From Nitrospirota bacterium (GTDB taxonomy: Bacteria > Nitrospirota > Thermodesulfovibrionia > Thermodesulfovibrionales > UBA1546): a stretch of DNA of 38,272 nucleotides. The stretch lies in assembly GCA_009773185.1 (NCBI GenBank), contig WPIF01000025.1, positions 1-38,272 of the forward strand, in the 5' to 3' direction. Under the pieces are notes generated by a model. That model had not been told where the DNA came from, ran no database searches, and saw nothing but the letters and a program-made list of their open reading frames with translations. This document shows, one piece after another, positions 23,692 to 31,386 of this stretch. How positions within the stretch are numbered: position 1 is the first letter of the stretch; each line of letters starts with the position of its first letter. The position numbers were made by a program, and so were the translations under genes.

Positions 23692-25392
23692 CTATCTCCT
23701 CTCAACAACCAAAACATTTTTCTCATTTGTATCCTCTCTCGGCACATTAAGATAAGAGAGAGATTGTTTTGCGATTTCCTTAAAGACAGGCGCTGCAACA
23801 ACACCGCCGTAAATCTGTCCCCTCGGCTCATAAACAACCACAATCATTGCTATCATGGGATTATCCGCCGGAACAAACCCCACAAATGAACTTACATATT
23901 TTTCCCTGGAATATCTTCTTGTCTTCGGGTCTATGATCTGTGCAGTGCCTGTCTTGCCTGCAACCTGATTTCCTTCAACAGAGGCACTCCTGCCTGTTCC
24001 GCCCTCCTCTGTTACAGTCTTTAAGATGTCTTTGAATATATCCGCTGTCTGCCTGGAGATGGCCGCCTTGTTCCCTGCGGGTGTAAATGAATATATGAGA
24101 GTCCCGTCCGGTGACCTTATCTCTGACACAACATGGGGTTTGATAAGAATACCTCCATTTGCTATTGCCGAGTAGGCCCTCAGTATCTGCAATGGGGTAA
24201 CTGCAACCTCCTGCCCGATGGCTATCGTGCCAAGCGACATGCCGGACCATTTTTCAGGAGGCCTTATCCAGCCGGATACCTCGCCGGGCAGGTCTATGCC
24301 TGTCTTCTCTCCAAACCCGAAAAGCTTTGCGTACTTATAAAGCCTCTCTTTGCCAAGCTGCATCCCCAGCATCGCAGAACCGACATTTGATGATTTCTGT
24401 ATAACCTCTTTGAAGGTAAGCACGCCATGTTTGTGCTCATCGTGTATAACAGCATTCCCAACCGATATTGCCCCTTTGCTGCAGTCAAACCTGGTATCAA
24501 GATTTACCTCTTTTTCCTCAATGACAGCTGCGCCCACAATTATCTTGAAGGTAGACCCCGGCTCATAGCAATCTGTAATTGCCCTGTTCCTTTTTTCAAA
24601 GTCCTTTGCATTCATGGAACTATTTGAATCATAGGCCGGCCTGTTTGCAAGGGCCAATATCTCTCCTGTAAAAGGGTTCATCATTATTACGGTCGCAGCA
24701 GATGCCTGCCAGCGCAGCATTGCGTTATCCAGCCCTTTCTCTACGATATACTGCAGCCCCTCATCTATTGTCAGGACTATATTATTGCCCTTTGATTCCA
24801 TGTCCTCACCCTTAGAAAGCGTCCTGCCGGTTGCGTCACGCGTAACCAATATCTTGCCGCCGGGTGTTTTCAGAAATTTATCATACTTGAGTTCAACGCC
24901 CTCCAATGCCTGGTTGTCTATACCTACGGCGCCGATGATATGGGATGCCAGCCTTCCCTTCGGATAAAATCTCTTTGCGTCAGGCATGAAGCCGAGCCCT
25001 TTTATCCCCATCTTTCTTATTCTCTCTGCAGCCTCAAGATTAAGCTTCCTTTCCACCCACACAAATCTTCCTTTTGAAGAAAATTTCGCAAGTACTGCAT
25101 CTTCTCTCTTGCCGGTCACCCTTGAAATGGCATACGCTGCAGTCTCCGGGGACGCAACTGCATCAGGATTGCAATACAGCGATTCCACCTCAAGATTCAC
25201 CCCGAGTTCCCTCCCCCGCCTGTCAAATATAAAACCCCGCCTCACCTGTATGTCTTCCTGTTTGAGCTGCTGTATATTGGCCCTTTCAGAGAGCCTTCCG
25301 TGGTTGAGGACCATCAGGTCTACGAGACGTAAAAATACCGCAACAAAGCCGAAGATTATTGCGGTATTAAGAATTATCGCTCTCTTCCTCAT
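23692..25392 (-). CDS. ftsI: septal transpeptidase FtsI (PBP3, class B)
   Basis: A 566-residue class B penicillin-binding protein crosslinking septal peptidoglycan, working with FtsW. A short N-terminal cytoplasmic part and one membrane helix (about 6-30) precede the dimerisation domain (RRGFIFDRRGRELGVN). The transpeptidase motifs are STFK (near 280), SSN (near 335) and KTGT (near 480). No PASTA repeats are seen. ATG at 25392 is preferred over the adjacent TTG because AAAGG lies 5 nt upstream of it. The gene ends with a short basic tail before the A/T-rich repeat spacer. Confidence 0.96.
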   Translation of the reverse strand: MRKRAIILNTAIIFGFVAVFLRLVDLMVLNHGRLSERANIQQLKQEDIQVRRGFIFDRRGRELGVNLEVESLYCNPDAVASPETAAYAISRVTGKREDAVLAKFSSKGRFVWVERKLNLEAAERIRKMGIKGLGFMPDAKRFYPKGRLASHIIGAVGIDNQALEGVELKYDKFLKTPGGKILVTRDATGRTLSKGEDMESKGNNIVLTIDEGLQYIVEKGLDNAMLRWQASAATVIMMNPFTGEILALANRPAYDSNSSMNAKDFEKRNRAITDCYEPGSTFKIIVGAAVIEEKEVNLDTRFDCSKGAISVGNAVIHDEHKHGVLTFKEVIQKSSNVGSAMLGMQLGKERLYKYAKLFGFGEKTGIDLPGEVSGWIRPPEKWSGMSLGTIAIGQEVAVTPLQILRAYSAIANGGILIKPHVVSEIRSPDGTLIYSFTPAGNKAAISRQTADIFKDILKTVTEEGGTGRSASVEGNQVAGKTGTAQIIDPKTRRYSREKYVSSFVGFVPADNPMIAMIVVVYEPRGQIYGGVVAAPVFKEIAKQSLSYLNVPREDTNEKNVLVVERR

Positions 25393-25413
25393 CAATACCT
25401 TTTCCCGCTATTT

Positions 25414-25764
25414 TTAGGGTTCAGATAACCGCCTCCCGTCAAGAGACGCTTTATATGGTGTAACTCCCTTTTCCTTCTTTACATAAATCACTTTTACCCT
25501 GTCGGGAAAAACCAATCCGACTTTCCCATCCCCTGTATTTTTGACATTCTGGATAGACAACAGGCTTGCCTTCTCTGCCATAAGCATCTTTCTCTCTTTA
25601 AGGATTTCCATTCTCTTATTATCAAGCTGGGCAATGCTGTACTCGACGGTCCTTACGCTGGATCTGAGCCATACAATCGAGAAAATCCCGAATAAAAGAA
25701 GCACCACTGCCAAAGGGATTAAGACAAAAGAAAAAATACCCCTGTGACTATGCGGATGGGTCAT
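25414..25764 (-). CDS. ftsL: FtsL-like division protein
   Basis: A 116-residue bitopic membrane protein. A short His-containing cytoplasmic N-terminus, one strong membrane helix (about 10-33) and a periplasmic coiled-coil with regular Leu/Met spacing (about 38-70) are typical of FtsL, which joins FtsB and FtsQ and activates FtsWI. Sequence conservation in this family is very weak, so the call depends mainly on topology and on the position between rsmH and ftsI. The ATG overlaps the rsmH stop (ATGA). Confidence 0.85.
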   Translation of the reverse strand: MTHPHSHRGIFSFVLIPLAVVLLLFGIFSIVWLRSSVRTVEYSIAQLDNKRMEILKERKMLMAEKASLLSIQNVKNTGDGKVGLVFPDRVKVIYVKKEKGVTPYKASLDGRRLSEP

Positions 25765-26633
25765 TTTTTTTCTGCTCCTCTCAGTTTCGCGCTCCTTGCT
25801 GAAGGATTAAGCCTGACTTCCTCATATGCAGGGACCAGCGGTTTTTTTGTCAGTACATCAAATACTCCCAGCTTCTGATTGTCCCTGATAAAGTTCTTTA
25901 CTATCCTGTCCTCGAGGGAATGGTATGAAATGACACAGAGCCTTCCTTTGCTTTTTAGAATTCCCGCTGACGCGTCAAGCCCTTTTTTAAGTTCATTCAT
26001 CTCATCATTCACGGCAATTCTCAAGGCCTGAAACGTCTTTGTTGCAGGATGAAGCTTTCCCCTTCCTTTATAAACACTGCAAACAATATCCGACAGCTCA
26101 GCGCATGTGCCTATCTTTTTCCTGGCCCTGTAATCCACTATGGCCCTTGCTATCTTGCGGGAGAGCCGCTCTTCTCCGTATTCCCACAAAATTCTGTCTA
26201 TATCCTTTTCAGGATATTTATTGACAATGTATGCTGCCGTTAAATCCTGCGACCTGTCCATCCTCATATCCAGTGGTTCTTCAGAAAGAAAACTGAATCC
26301 CCTTTCTGCAGTTTTTAAATGGAACATGGAAGTGCCGATATCAAATAAAATACCGTCAACCTCTGTGACCCCTGTTTCTGCAACCAGCCGGCCAACATCG
26401 GAAAACCTTCCCTTCTTCAAGACAACCCTGCTGTCTGCGAGCCTGCTGCCTGCCATATTCAAGGCCTCGTCATCCCTGTCAATGCCGATAAGCATGCCGC
26501 TGCCGATATGTTTGAGTATTTCTTCTGAGTGGCCGCCAAGCCCAACTGTTGCATCAACATATATCCCCCCGGATTCTGGTTTAAGCAACACTATCACCTC
26601 CCTCAGCATAACAGGGAGATGAATCACCTTCAC
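25761..26633 (-). CDS. rsmH: 16S rRNA (cytosine-1402-N4)-methyltransferase RsmH
   Basis: A 290-residue SAM-dependent methyltransferase modifying C1402 in the ribosomal P site. The N-terminal HLPVMLREVI and the SAM-binding motif DATVGLGGHSEEIL are typical, as are DGILFDIGTSMFHL, FQALRIAVNDEM and VISYHSLEDRIVK. The start is taken as GTG at 26633, 9 nt after AGAGG, in place of the TTG three codons upstream which has no room for a binding site. The gene lies just after mraZ, as in most bacteria, and overlaps ftsL. Confidence 0.96.
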   Translation of the reverse strand: MKVIHLPVMLREVIVLLKPESGGIYVDATVGLGGHSEEILKHIGSGMLIGIDRDDEALNMAGSRLADSRVVLKKGRFSDVGRLVAETGVTEVDGILFDIGTSMFHLKTAERGFSFLSEEPLDMRMDRSQDLTAAYIVNKYPEKDIDRILWEYGEERLSRKIARAIVDYRARKKIGTCAELSDIVCSVYKGRGKLHPATKTFQALRIAVNDEMNELKKGLDASAGILKSKGRLCVISYHSLEDRIVKNFIRDNQKLGVFDVLTKKPLVPAYEEVRLNPSARSAKLRGAEKK

Positions 26634-26645
26634 AGCAAACAACCT

Positions 26646-27098
26646 CTAAAGCCCGTAACTAACGAGCCGTTCTTCAACAGCCTTTTTATCTATCCTTGCC
26701 GGGTCTATCATTGCATCCCACTCTTTCCTGTCCCACAGCTCTATCTTTTCTATCTGCCCGACAATAACAATATCCCCGTTTATTGCAGCGTCTCCTCTGT
26801 GGGCCACAGGTATGAGAACCCTGCCCTGCTTATCCAGTTCAGATTCAACAGCAGACGCAATAACCCTTCTCATAAAAAATTTCACTGCTTCATCCATCTT
26901 CGGCATAGCCCTTACCCTATCCTCAAGCTTTACCCATTCCTCCGAGGGATATATATGAAGGCACCTGTCAAATGCAGCATTGACAATGTAAAGCTTTGAA
27001 CTATAATTAGCAGAAATGATCTCCCTGAAAGGAGCAGGTATGATGATTCTGCCCTTTGGGTCTACTGTGTAGTAATATTTACCTGAAAAAGAAGGCAC
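26646..27098 (-). CDS. mraZ: transcriptional regulator MraZ
   Basis: A 150-residue protein with two AbrB-like DxxGR repeats: VDPKGRIIIPAPFR near the N-terminus and LDKQGRVLIPVAHR near the middle. MraZ forms a ring and represses its own dcw operon by binding repeated boxes near the promoter. The start is set at GTG 27098, where GGAGG is 4 nt upstream and the length fits the family. A GTG seven codons upstream is in frame, but it falls inside the operator boxes and only a few bases from the predicted transcription start. Confidence 0.95.
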   Translation of the reverse strand: MPSFSGKYYYTVDPKGRIIIPAPFREIISANYSSKLYIVNAAFDRCLHIYPSEEWVKLEDRVRAMPKMDEAVKFFMRRVIASAVESELDKQGRVLIPVAHRGDAAINGDIVIVGQIEKIELWDRKEWDAMIDPARIDKKAVEERLVSYGL

Positions 27099-27100
27099 TT

Positions 27101-27130
27101 TCCCTCCACCTTCTACCACTTTTTACCACT
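27101..27130 (-). promoter_or_regulatory. probable MraZ operator, three 10-bp-spaced GTGG boxes
   Basis: On the minus strand three consecutive 10-mers, AGTGGTAAAA, AGTGGTAGAA and GGTGGAGGGA, put a GTGG core on the same helical face at each 10 bp. This is the arrangement known for MraZ binding (short G-rich boxes separated by 5-6 bp). The boxes extend from the -10 box edge over the start of transcription. Confidence 0.7.
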
Positions 27131-27159
27131 AATATAGGGGTTAAGAGGGGTCTTGTCAA
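27131..27159 (-). promoter_or_regulatory. dcw operon promoter
   Basis: On the minus strand, TTGACA (27154-27159), a 17-bp spacer and TATATT (27131-27136), eleven of twelve consensus bases. It is directly followed by the GTGG boxes and mraZ. It is the only strong promoter found upstream of the 17-gene run. Confidence 0.8.
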
Positions 27160-27193
27160 GAAAAAAATTAATAAAATTGAAGGGTTGACTATA

Positions 27194-27209
27194 TTTTGTG
27201 GCCACAAAA
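27194..27209. promoter_or_regulatory. 16-bp perfect palindrome upstream of the dcw promoter
   Basis: TTTTGTGGCCACAAAA is perfectly self-complementary and lies about 35 bp upstream of the dcw -35 box. The size and symmetry suit a dimeric regulator, but I cannot name one. Its GTGG half-sites resemble the MraZ boxes but are inverted. Confidence 0.35.
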
Positions 27210-27239
27210 GGAGACAACCACTATATACAGGCATGGGGC

Positions 27240-27269
27240 AATAGAGGCAGGCTCAGACCTGCCTCTATT
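27240..27269. terminator. 12-bp perfect stem-loop downstream of the 27277 gene
   Basis: AATAGAGGCAGG pairs perfectly with CCTGCCTCTATT around a 6-nt loop, 7 bp beyond the stop of the minus-strand gene. There is no T run, so termination is inferred from stem strength and position only. It also separates this transcript from the dcw promoter. Confidence 0.5.
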
Positions 27270-27276
27270 ATTCATC

Positions 27277-27585
27277 TTAAGAAGGCTTGTTCATTCTACG
27301 CTCTTTCATCCCTCTGCGCTCTCTCATCTCTTCTCTCAGTTCTCTTCTTTCTTCCCTGAAATTCTTCTTGCACGCCCTAAAATCTTCTCTTGTCTTAGCG
27401 GCCTCGATACATGTCTTTGCTTCCTGAAGCATCTTTATGCGCTCGTCAATGAGAGTGATCATTTTTTCTTTTCTCTGTTCTACACTCATAGAAGACTTGG
27501 TTCCCTCCGGATTTTGTGCAAACACATACACTGATATGCCCAGCACAAAAACAACTGCCAAAAGCACTGCTGTCAATCTCTTCAT
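27277..27585 (-). CDS. small secreted, charged helical protein
   Basis: A 102-residue protein with a clear signal peptide (about 1-23, ending VFA). The mature part is almost all charged helix with two cysteines (CIEAAKTREDFRAC), 14 residues apart, and ends in an Arg/Glu-rich stretch. It has one of the best ribosome binding sites in the window, AAGGAGGTGA, so it may be strongly translated. It is somewhat like the periplasmic Spy/CpxP stress chaperones in size and charge but lacks a convincing LTxxQ motif; function unknown. Confidence 0.75.
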   Translation of the reverse strand: MKRLTAVLLAVVFVLGISVYVFAQNPEGTKSSMSVEQRKEKMITLIDERIKMLQEAKTCIEAAKTREDFRACKKNFREERRELREEMRERRGMKERRMNKPS

Positions 27586-27748
27586 CTCTTCTCACCTCCT
27601 TATTGTGTTTTTTATATTCTCCCATAGAAGCAATCCTGATACCAGAATAAAAACCCTTGAATTTCACTGTGTTCTGGAAATTAAATTCTTGTTTCAGGAA
27701 AGCGCTTTCTTGTTTGGGAATATCTCGGAGCTTAAACAGAAAAAATAG

Positions 27749-28129
27749 TCATACTCCGTATTTCCTCAACTCCTTCTCCGACAGCCCAAAATAATGTCCA
27801 ACCTCGTGGATAAGAGTTTTCTGGATTTGTTCGATAAGCTCTTTTTCAGAGGAGCATATACCCTCTATGTTCTTCTGGAAAAGAATTATCCTGTCAGGCA
27901 GGGGATAGGGGATTTCAAAAAACCCGCCCTTCCTTGGATGCGGCACGCCGCTGAAAAGCCCGAGCAGGCTTTCTCTTCCTGCATTCACCCGTCCTGTGTC
28001 TTCCGCTGACGGATAATCTTCAACAGTAATCGTAATATTAGTAAAATACTTCCTGTATTCCACAGGCAAGGTTTCCAGCGCCTTTTCAGCAAGCTTTTCA
28101 AAGTCCTCTCTGCTTATCCTGAAACTCAT
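27749..28129 (-). CDS. zincin-like metallopeptidase family protein
   Basis: A 126-residue cytoplasmic protein with the zinc motif HEVGH (108-112) followed by GLSEKEL, placing E118 as a possible third ligand. This matches the small zincin family PF06262 (metallopeptidase-like, formerly DUF1025), including the family-typical IILFQKNIE strand before the helix. The substrate is unknown for the family. Its upstream neighbour is divergent, so it is probably a single-gene unit. The 163-bp gap to the preceding small secreted protein gene contains nothing recognisable. Confidence 0.85.
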   Translation of the reverse strand: MSFRISREDFEKLAEKALETLPVEYRKYFTNITITVEDYPSAEDTGRVNAGRESLLGLFSGVPHPRKGGFFEIPYPLPDRIILFQKNIEGICSSEKELIEQIQKTLIHEVGHYFGLSEKELRKYGV

Positions 28130-28300
28130 AACCTTATTTTACAGAAAGAGCGCACGAAATTAACATGTCGGTACGACTCGCAACCGAGATTGACTGAAGT
28201 TAAAATAGGTTTAAACTTGATTTTTCACTCCTTTTGTAATAGCATACAAAAAATCTCCTGAAGAGGCGGTGTTCATGGAGTTGGAGAAATTGGCGTCTGT

Positions 28301-28990
28301 ATGAGAATTATATTGAAAGCCTGTGCATCTTTCTTAACTGTACTATTCCTTGCTGCTGTATGCTATGGCGCAGATGCAAAAACCTACTATAAACAGGCCA
28401 AAGCCAGCGCAGCCGAGGGACAATATGACGAGTCTATAACTGACTTAACCAAGGCTATTGAGCTAAAACCAAAGTATTATCATGCCTATAACAAAAGGGG
28501 AAAGGCTTATGCAGCCAAGGGACAATATGACGAGGCCATTGCTGATTTCACCAAAGCTATTGAACTGAACCCGAAATATTACTATGCCTATAACAACCGT
28601 GGGAATGCCTATTATGACAAGAAAGAATATGAACAGGCACTGGCTGACTACTCAAGGGCCATTGAGTTAAATCCAAAGAGCCACCGGGCATATACCAACA
28701 GAGGCAATGTCTATTACGACAGGAAAGAATATAAAGAAGCCTACGCTGACTATACCAAGGCAATCACCCTAAGCAAAAAAAACGATTCTGCTTATTTCAA
28801 CCGGGGACTTATCTATTATGCCCTGCAACAGTATGACCTGGCTATCGCTGATTTCACAAAGGTCATTCAACTTAACCCCAAAGACCCCGCTGCTTATATC
28901 AATCGGGGGCATGCTTACAAGGCAATAGAGCAGCATGAAAAAGCCGATGCCGATTATATAAAGGCAGAGGAATTAAATAAACCCCAATAA
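28301..28990 (+). CDS. periplasmic TPR-repeat protein
   Basis: A 229-residue protein with a signal peptide (about 1-23, ending CYGA) and six tetratricopeptide repeats of 34 residues starting near 25. The repeats are very regular, each with the AxxxxxRGxxYxxxxxYxxAxxDYxKAIxLxPK pattern shortened here. TPR arrays act as protein-binding scaffolds. No enzymatic domain is attached. The ATG has only a poor ribosome binding site, so the start could be off by a few codons. The nitroreductase gene follows after 45 bp with its own strong binding site. Confidence 0.85.
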   Translation: MRIILKACASFLTVLFLAAVCYGADAKTYYKQAKASAAEGQYDESITDLTKAIELKPKYYHAYNKRGKAYAAKGQYDEAIADFTKAIELNPKYYYAYNNRGNAYYDKKEYEQALADYSRAIELNPKSHRAYTNRGNVYYDRKEYKEAYADYTKAITLSKKNDSAYFNRGLIYYALQQYDLAIADFTKVIQLNPKDPAAYINRGHAYKAIEQHEKADADYIKAEELNKPQ

Positions 28991-29035
28991 GCTCATTTTA
29001 TAATAGATGTAAAGAGATTTTAAATAGGAGGGAAC

Positions 29036-29605
29036 ATGAACCCTGTTATTGAGGCAATAAAAAAGAGAAGGTCGGTAAGGTCTTATGATCCCAAACCAAT
29101 TCCAAAAGATATCATGAATGCAATAATAGAGGCCGGGAATCAGGCCCCCTCTGCAATGAACAGCCAGCCCTGGCGCTTTGTTGTTGTCGAGGATAAGGCG
29201 CTGAAAAAAAAGCTCCTCAATGCAGCGCTTCCAAATGCTAAAAAGATTCTTGAGCATGTAAAAGACTCTGACCCTGAGAGATATAAATCAATAATGAAAC
29301 GCTATGAGGAAATGGAAGACCCTATTTATTATTCTGCGCCGGCAATACTTTTTGTTATAGGCTACGGCAGATATGCAGACCACTCATGCCCTCTCGCCTG
29401 CGAGAATATTATGCTTTCCGCATATTCCCTGGGCATAGGAAGCTGCTGGGTTGGCTTTGGTTCAATGGTTACAGATAATGCTGATGTCATAAAGGCGCTT
29501 GAACTTAAGGACGACGAAAAGATATTTGGCCCCATATTGCTCGGCTATCCGAAGGCGCATACCGAGCCCCCGCAGAAAAGAGAGCCTGCGGTCAAGTGGA
29601 TTTAA
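29036..29605 (+). CDS. nitroreductase-family flavoprotein
   Basis: A 189-residue FMN-dependent oxidoreductase. The N-terminal KKRRSVRSYDPKPI and QAPSAMNSQPWRF are the FMN phosphate and ring contacts of the family, and the C-terminal half has the GIGSCWVGF strand-helix turn and GYPKA. Members reduce nitro compounds, quinones or flavins with NAD(P)H as homodimers; some act in cofactor or nucleotide metabolism, and the substrate cannot be told from sequence. GGAGG stands 5 nt before the ATG. No cysteine cluster or ferredoxin domain is attached. Confidence 0.9.
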   Translation: MNPVIEAIKKRRSVRSYDPKPIPKDIMNAIIEAGNQAPSAMNSQPWRFVVVEDKALKKKLLNAALPNAKKILEHVKDSDPERYKSIMKRYEEMEDPIYYSAPAILFVIGYGRYADHSCPLACENIMLSAYSLGIGSCWVGFGSMVTDNADVIKALELKDDEKIFGPILLGYPKAHTEPPQKREPAVKWI

Positions 29606-29638
29606 TTGAGTTGAGTTAAATCATCAGCAAAGCATTAT

Positions 29639-29691
29639 CCACCATGTTTCAGGTTTTACAAACCCCACGGGGCCACGGTACCATACTCCCG
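29639..29691 (-). pseudogene. decayed 5' half of the tRNA-Sec-like cysteine tRNA
   Basis: About 36 of 53 positions match the 5' half of the intact tRNA at 32731-32827 in an ungapped alignment, including GGGAGTATGG (acceptor/D arm) and AAAACCTG (anticodon arm). The anticodon position reads GTA, not GCA. There is no T arm or CCA, so it cannot form a tRNA. It lies just downstream of the NosL-barrel gene. Confidence 0.5.
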
Positions 29692-29731
29692 AGCCCCGAA
29701 AACAGACTTAATGTATGATAAATTTCCTGAC

Positions 29732-31255
29732 TTAAAACATTACCTGGATACCGGCATTGATAAACCATACAGTTTTCAACTGCAGGCCGTTCAGGTTTTG
29801 ATACATTGGTACACCGCCTTCAACTCCAACACTAAAAGGTCCCTTCTGGTAGCTTACGCCAAGCGCACCATCGAGGCGCCGGCCGCCGTAGTTATCAGGG
29901 TCAGCATCAGGCGTTGGAGCGCCCATACCTGTGACAGGATGGATGAGTTTATCTATCTCAGGGTCGTGTCCCCTGATCCGGCCTGTATCACTATAAGCCA
30001 GCCGCAGCCAGGAGGAAGCAGGGCCTAAGGCACGCTGGAACCAACTGTTCACCTTGAAGACATTGCCAAGGCGGTAACCGTTCTTGTTGTCGTCCATGCG
30101 ATACGTGTACATAGTTTGCGCTCCCCAGTTCCATTTAGCATCGTTGCTAAGTCCATTATAGGTAAGCGCAGGCTTCAGGTCATATGTGCCTGACCCGAGT
30201 TGCATATCATAGGGGGCGCGGTATTCCTTGTGCATCATCTCTACCTTCTGGTCAATGTCGCCGGTCGGAAGGCTGAGGCCAAGACTGCCGACGAGGTATT
30301 TATTAACCTTGTATATTCCTCTTAACTCCACGTCCCCGAAGCCCTGTGTGCGCATAGGGTCCTCGCGCGTAATCTTTTTCCCCGGGCCCATGTCCATCAG
30401 CATGGCCATCTCATTCTCCTGATGATTACCCATGACCATCCCGGTCAGTTGGTCGGTGAACCCGTACATGACCATCAGCATTTGCATGTCCATGCTCATA
30501 GTGGTGGGGATCATCATATAGTTATAAGGCTTGCCCCTTTTGTAGCTGACAGTATTCTGATCAACGTCCTTATTGCCTGCCCGCAGGCCGCTCATCTTCA
30601 TATGCATGTATTGGTAATTGACCATCCACATACCGGCCGGGTGGGTATGGTATATCTGGTCGCCAAAAGCAGGATTAAACACCATTTGAGCGCCGGGGCC
30701 CATGTCCATATGTTTCATATTGTGGCTCATGTGAGACTGCTGCTCGTGTTTCATCTCCGTGCTCTCGCCCACTTCCGCCCCTGCGGCTTCTGTCGCCTGG
30801 TCGAAGGGTGTTACCTTCCCGCCGTTTTCCTGAACAAATTTTTGCGCGTCCTCCTCCCTGGCAAATGCCCATTTTGCCAAAGATGTCATAACGCCCTCTT
30901 TCTTGCCCCCGACCACCCAGGTTGCAGTCTTTGCGTCTATCAGTGTTAGTGTCGTGTAATCGGCAACCATGAGCGACTTGATCTGCTTGTTTTTGTTTTG
31001 TTTCATCTCTGCTGCTGCACAGTGGAGACTACAGACTCCAACAGTGGCACCATCGGCATAGACAATGAGCATCCTGCTCCGGGCAAAAACGGCCCTGTCC
31101 ATCCCGCATTGCTTACAGGCCTTAGGGTTCTCCACCCCGTCCGCTGCACCGGCGGCGAAAGAATTCAGGGGAAGTATGATACTGAAAACTAAAAACAAAA
31201 GCGAAATAAAACCATTCCTCATCTTGATGCTGCGTCCTTTAATATTTGAAGCCAT
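29732..31255 (-). CDS. NosL domain fused to an outer-membrane beta-barrel, Met/His-rich
   Basis: A 507-residue exported protein. After a signal peptide (about 12-35), residues 40-150 form a NosL-like domain with paired cysteines CKQCGM (C47, C50) and CSLHC (C75, C79), a family that binds copper(I) for nitrous oxide reductase. A Glu/His-rich linker leads into a barrel-like half with many Met and His residues (MHMKMSG, TMSMDMQMLMVMYG, MAMLMDMGPGKK) and a C-terminal phenylalanine (VMF), the outer-membrane insertion signal. GAGGAGG is 7 nt before the ATG. It lies after tatC in the same direction. Copper or another soft-metal uptake or efflux at the outer membrane is the likely role. No nosZ is present. 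Confidence 0.8.
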   Translation of the reverse strand: MASNIKGRSIKMRNGFISLLFLVFSIILPLNSFAAGAADGVENPKACKQCGMDRAVFARSRMLIVYADGATVGVCSLHCAAAEMKQNKNKQIKSLMVADYTTLTLIDAKTATWVVGGKKEGVMTSLAKWAFAREEDAQKFVQENGGKVTPFDQATEAAGAEVGESTEMKHEQQSHMSHNMKHMDMGPGAQMVFNPAFGDQIYHTHPAGMWMVNYQYMHMKMSGLRAGNKDVDQNTVSYKRGKPYNYMMIPTTMSMDMQMLMVMYGFTDQLTGMVMGNHQENEMAMLMDMGPGKKITREDPMRTQGFGDVELRGIYKVNKYLVGSLGLSLPTGDIDQKVEMMHKEYRAPYDMQLGSGTYDLKPALTYNGLSNDAKWNWGAQTMYTYRMDDNKNGYRLGNVFKVNSWFQRALGPASSWLRLAYSDTGRIRGHDPEIDKLIHPVTGMGAPTPDADPDNYGGRRLDGALGVSYQKGPFSVGVEGGVPMYQNLNGLQLKTVWFINAGIQVMF

Positions 31256-31284
31256 TTTTCTTCCTCCTCGTTTTGTTGTATGTT

Positions 31285-31347
31285 TCAGCTATTTAGTATT
31301 TTTTTACAGCCAAACAGATACCTTCTTGACAACTTCCCATCTTCCAT
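31285..31347 (-). pseudogene. 5' remnant of a second split-Soret-type cytochrome gene
   Basis: The sequence around this ATG copies the start of the intact cytochrome gene: a GGAGGT-AGATTT leader, then MEDGKLSRR, the beginning of its Tat signal. It stops after 20 codons (SRRYLFGCKKILNS). It lies between tatC and the NosL-barrel gene and shows that the cytochrome gene was once duplicated or moved here. Confidence 0.7.
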
Positions 31348-31386
31348 AAATCTGACCTCCTTCACAGTGTTTTAAAATTAGTTCGC

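Noticed and set aside
30422-30949. A 175-codon plus-strand frame rich in His and Val
   Set aside because: Exact antisense of the Met/His-rich NosL-barrel gene, whose motifs, signal peptide and binding site are convincing.
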